This document shows, piece by piece, positions 6,034 to 7,775 of a stretch of 7,775 nt of DNA. The notes beneath the pieces are model-generated. The model had not been told where the DNA came from. It worked only from the letters and a program-made list of their open reading frames with translations, and ran no database searches. A program made the position numbers and the translations under genes. The DNA lies in contig JAGGZG010000264.1 of assembly GCA_021162125.1 (NCBI GenBank), positions 1-7,775 of the forward strand. Direction: 5' to 3'. Numbering within the stretch: the first letter of the stretch is position 1; each line of letters begins with the position of its first letter. Source of the DNA: Anaerolineae bacterium. Lineage in GTDB: Bacteria > Chloroflexota > Anaerolineae > JACIWR01.

Positions 6034-6990
6034 TCAAACAGGAACCCCGGCGTTGAACGCGGCTGTATACCACTCGATGGTTTTCCGCAGGCCCTCCTCC
6101 AGTCCCACCTGCGGCTGCCAATCCAACAAGTTCTTCGCCCGCGAATTATCGCCCACCAGGTGCCACACTTCCCCTGGGCGATAGGGTCGCGTCCCAACCA
6201 CGGCCCGCACCGGATTGCCCATTAGCTCCAGTACCTTGCCCACTACCTCTCGGACGGTGTGCTCCTCGCCTGTGCACAGGTTTATCGTCTGGCCGACAGT
6301 TCCATCCACGCAAGAAGCACGGACGATGCCCTCCACCACGTCATCCACGTAGACCCAGTCGCGTCCCTGCTCGCCAGGGGTCATCTCGAAATCCTGACCG
6401 CGCAGCGCGTGCAAAATCACCTGCGGGATAAGCGCCCTCCGACTCTGCCGGGGGCCATAAGCCGCAAAGGAGCGTACGATGGTGATAGGCCAGCCGTAAC
6501 TTCTGTGGTACATTCGGCAAAAGAGCGAGGCAGCGGCTTTTGATGCGGCGTAGACGTTGACTGGATCGAGCGGCGAGTCCTCACGGATGGGCGGTGGGGT
6601 GTGACCATACTCGTAGCAAGTGCCGACGTAGACGAAGCGCTCGTATTCCCACTTCGGCAGTGGCTGCAACAGGGCCAGCGTCGCCCCGACGTTAAATCCC
6701 ACAGCTTCCTCAGCGTCGAGGTATGGTTCGGTCACCCCAGTAGCAGCCAGGTGGTAAATGATCTCTGGACGGGCGGAGCGCAGGATACGCTTCAGGTTCT
6801 CGCGGTTCCAGTACCGCTCCTGGTAGTAATTAACCTCGTATCGGGCCTCGTTGAGCTTCCACAGGTCTTTCACCGGTCGCCGGCCGATGGCCGACACTTT
6901 GGCTCCCTCGGCCACCAATCGCTCCGCCAGGTGCGAACCGATGAAGCCGGTGATACCGGTGACGAGGACACGCTTGCCGTGCAGGTTCAT
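6034..6990 (-). CDS. NAD-dependent epimerase/dehydratase (extended SDR), possible CDP-dideoxyhexose synthase
   Basis: This is a 318-residue extended short-chain dehydrogenase acting on a nucleotide sugar. The Rossmann NAD(P)-binding motif is TGITGFIGSH (11-20). Catalytic residues are Thr124 in VGTCYEYG (122-129) with Tyr147 and Lys151 in YAASK (147-151). EQGRDWVYVDDV (207-218) is the usual sugar-nucleotide epimerase motif. The C-terminal part, WQPQVGLEEGLRKTIEWY (291-308), is standard for the family. Being upstream of an RfbH homologue, it could be the 4-keto reductase that completes CDP-abequose or CDP-paratose, but epimerases and 4,6-dehydratases of other sugars look alike, so the exact reaction is not settled. 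The ATG at 6990 has only a weak AGGG upstream. It probably heads the surface-sugar cluster, although the palindrome downstream may separate it from the rfbH-like gene. Confidence 0.88.
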   Translation of the reverse strand: MNLHGKRVLVTGITGFIGSHLAERLVAEGAKVSAIGRRPVKDLWKLNEARYEVNYYQERYWNRENLKRILRSARPEIIYHLAATGVTEPYLDAEEAVGFNVGATLALLQPLPKWEYERFVYVGTCYEYGHTPPPIREDSPLDPVNVYAASKAAASLFCRMYHRSYGWPITIVRSFAAYGPRQSRRALIPQVILHALRGQDFEMTPGEQGRDWVYVDDVVEGIVRASCVDGTVGQTINLCTGEEHTVREVVGKVLELMGNPVRAVVGTRPYRPGEVWHLVGDNSRAKNLLDWQPQVGLEEGLRKTIEWYTAAFNAGVPV

Positions 6991-7004
6991 ATTTTCAGCC
7001 CTGC

Positions 7005-7198
7005 TTATCCAGGGATCAGATCAGGATGTGTAGTGCATAGCCACTCGTGAACACGCCGAGAAAAGACACGGGCCTTGCACACCAGCTCGTCAGCTTCGGT
7101 CTCCGAGATGTCCCCCACACATTGGGCCTGGTTCTGTTTTCACTGTACCAAATTGCGCTGAGCATAGTATCAATTACTGCGACGATGTCCAGGATGGT
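7005..7198 (-). pseudogene. Small unrecognised gene, apparently frameshifted at a run of five C (7112-7116)
   Basis: Two overlapping minus frames each look protein-like on one side of the C-run at 7112-7116 (G-run in the sense strand). Before it, the frame from 7198 reads ILDIVAVIDTMLSAIWYSE and RTRPNVWG; after it, another frame reads DISETEADELV and then KARVFSRRVHEW, ending in HPDLIPG at a TAA (7005-7007). One extra G would join them into a single helical protein of about 64 residues. An ATG lies at 7163-7165. The second half has strong G/C third positions and alternating charges, unlike the competing frame. I do not recognise the family. It may be a true pseudogene, a sequencing error in a homopolymer, or a remnant of a toxin partner of the neighbouring antitoxin relic. 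Confidence 0.4.
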
Positions 7199-7221
7199 TC
7201 ACAATAGGTTGACACTTTTTT

Positions 7222-7558
7222 CTATAGGCCGTCTGATGACGATGGATCTGATAGAGTGATCGCCTCAAAACAGGCGGTTTTTGCACCCAAGCTCGCTGCC
7301 GTAATTTCCGCCTCAATTTCTTCAGACGAAAACTGAGACGTGCGACGATGAACTTCTGCCAACAGCCGTTCGAACCGTTCCCGCCATTTGGCCCGTGTTT
7401 CCGCCTGCTCACGCTTTGCCAGGTCTTGTAACCGCCGATACTCCTCGAAAGAGAGGATAACCGCCATCGGCTTGCCTTCTTTCTCCAGGATAACTGGCTC
7501 TTCGAGATCGGCTTGTCATGGCCCCGTAAGCCACCGCAGTTTCTTTTAACTGCTCAGG
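7222..7558 (-). pseudogene. Phd/YefM-like antitoxin gene with a one-base frameshift
   Basis: The open frame from ATG 7467 encodes 81 residues beginning MAVILSFEEYRRL, but in prevent-host-death type antitoxins this segment is the middle strand (GKPVAVLLSFEEY), not the N-terminus. The coding continues upstream as EEPVILEKEGKP in frame until a TGA, while another frame gives PEQLKETAVAYGAMT. Removing one T at 7513-7514 fuses them into one continuous antitoxin-like N-terminus. The rest is a charged helix, LAKREQAETRAKWRERFERL, and then SSEEIEAEITAA, after which the tail looks atypical. The family binds its own promoter and a toxin, often a PIN or RelE protein; no intact toxin follows. No start codon survives in the 5' part, where a TAG at 7559-7561 abuts the hairpin island. 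The 81-residue product could still be made by initiation at 7467. Confidence 0.55.
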
Positions 7559-7570
7559 CTACTTCTGTTA

Positions 7571-7649
7571 GCGATTGAAATCGCCTCTAGAGGGCTTACA
7601 GCCGAACGTCCACCCGCGTGGACGCGCCTGTCCACGCAGGTGGACAGGC
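7571..7649. repeat. Hairpin cluster with TGAA loop and two hairpins sharing GTCCAC/GTGGAC arms
   Basis: GCGAT-TGAA-ATCGC (7571-7584) has the same tetraloop as the array near ahcY. It is followed by the palindrome CCTCTAGAGG (7584-7593), a small GGCT/AGCC hairpin (7593-7603), then CGTCCAC-CCGC-GTGGACG (7607-7624) and a 10-bp stem 7626-7649 with loop GCAG. The last two share the inner arms GTCCAC/GTGGAC but have different loops. No coding frame of note is present. Confidence 0.65.
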
Positions 7650-7721
7650 AGCTTTAGCTCAATGGCACTAACTTTTCACAAGTTCCTGTAAGATGCGGCA
7701 CAATTCAATTTACGAGGAGGA

Positions 7722-7769
7722 GGCGTTCTCTAACGCCGTTCCACCTCCTTCCGCGCTAGAGAGCGCGGA
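7722..7769. repeat. Two hairpins with complementary AGAG/CTCT loops
   Basis: GGCGTT-CTCT-AACGCC (7722-7737) and the 8-bp stem 7750-7769, arms TCCGCGCT/AGCGCGGA around AGAG, are neighbours whose loops are reverse complements of each other, so they are the same T-AGAG-A loop design in opposite orientation. AGGAGG (7715-7720) and CCTCCT (7744-7749) may add an outer stem around the first. They belong with the hairpin island to the left; the segment 7650-7714 between them shows nothing else I can name. Confidence 0.6.
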
Positions 7770-7775
7770 CTTGGC

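Noticed and set aside
7164..7214. Promoter-like boxes: minus TGGACA (7186-7191) and TACTAT (7164-7169) 16 bp apart; plus TTGACA (7209-7214)
   Set aside because: The minus pair is about 175 nt from the epimerase start and has a weak -10; the plus box has no proper -10 at 16-18 bp. This is too little to call.
7047..7259. 70-codon plus-strand ORF right of the epimerase
   Set aside because: It is antisense to the small frameshifted coding region, with no ribosome-binding site or recognisable motif.
7261..7282. CGCCT/AGGCG hairpin followed by GTTTTT on the plus strand, like an intrinsic terminator
   Set aside because: There is no plus-strand gene for it to terminate, the stem is only 5 bp, and it lies inside the antitoxin-like frame of the other strand.

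Overview
The window looks like a piece of a GC-rich bacterial chromosome, most probably Chloroflexota of the Anaerolineae type. That is inferred from the short thermophile/archaeal-style S-adenosylhomocysteine hydrolase, a Pro/Thr/Ser tail of the PTPTATP kind at the left edge, and many small hairpin repeats between genes. No rRNA or tRNA gene, CRISPR array or transposase was seen. Almost all coding is on the minus strand, so the genes read from right to left; only the partial gene at the far left is on the plus strand.

From right to left: a hairpin-rich non-coding island (about 7571-7769); a broken Phd/YefM-like antitoxin gene (7222-7558) with a one-base frameshift; a small unrecognised frameshifted ORF (7005-7198); then a sugar-nucleotide / cell-surface cluster made of an extended SDR epimerase/dehydratase (6034-6990), a ~99-bp imperfect palindrome (5900-5998), an RfbH/DdhC-type iron-sulfur PLP dehydrase (4557-5888), and a DPM-like family 2 glycosyltransferase that starts at TTG (3848-4543). 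RfbH homologues make the 3,6-dideoxyhexose precursor by removing the C-3 hydroxyl of a CDP-4-keto-6-deoxyhexose. The SDR could be a 4-keto reductase in the same pathway, and the GT2 could use the product or make a lipid-linked sugar. The cytidylyltransferase and 4,6-dehydratase that normally come first (RfbF, RfbG) are not in this window.

After a spacer with a short gene remnant (3685-3783) and a 14-nt palindrome comes a second block: a PfkB-family kinase resembling bacterial adenosine kinases (2609-3598) and, 8 nt later, a tandem-type GNAT acetyltransferase (1812-2600). A hairpin array (1633-1764) separates these from ahcY (265-1530). AhcY splits S-adenosylhomocysteine into homocysteine and adenosine, and an adenosine kinase nearby would pull that reversible reaction forward by removing adenosine. 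This is the most coherent functional link in the left half.

There is no clear new defence or mobile system. The least ordinary material is non-coding: hairpins with different stems but the same TGAA tetraloop (either strand), the palindrome against the rfbH-like start, and the decayed small genes next to the repeats.
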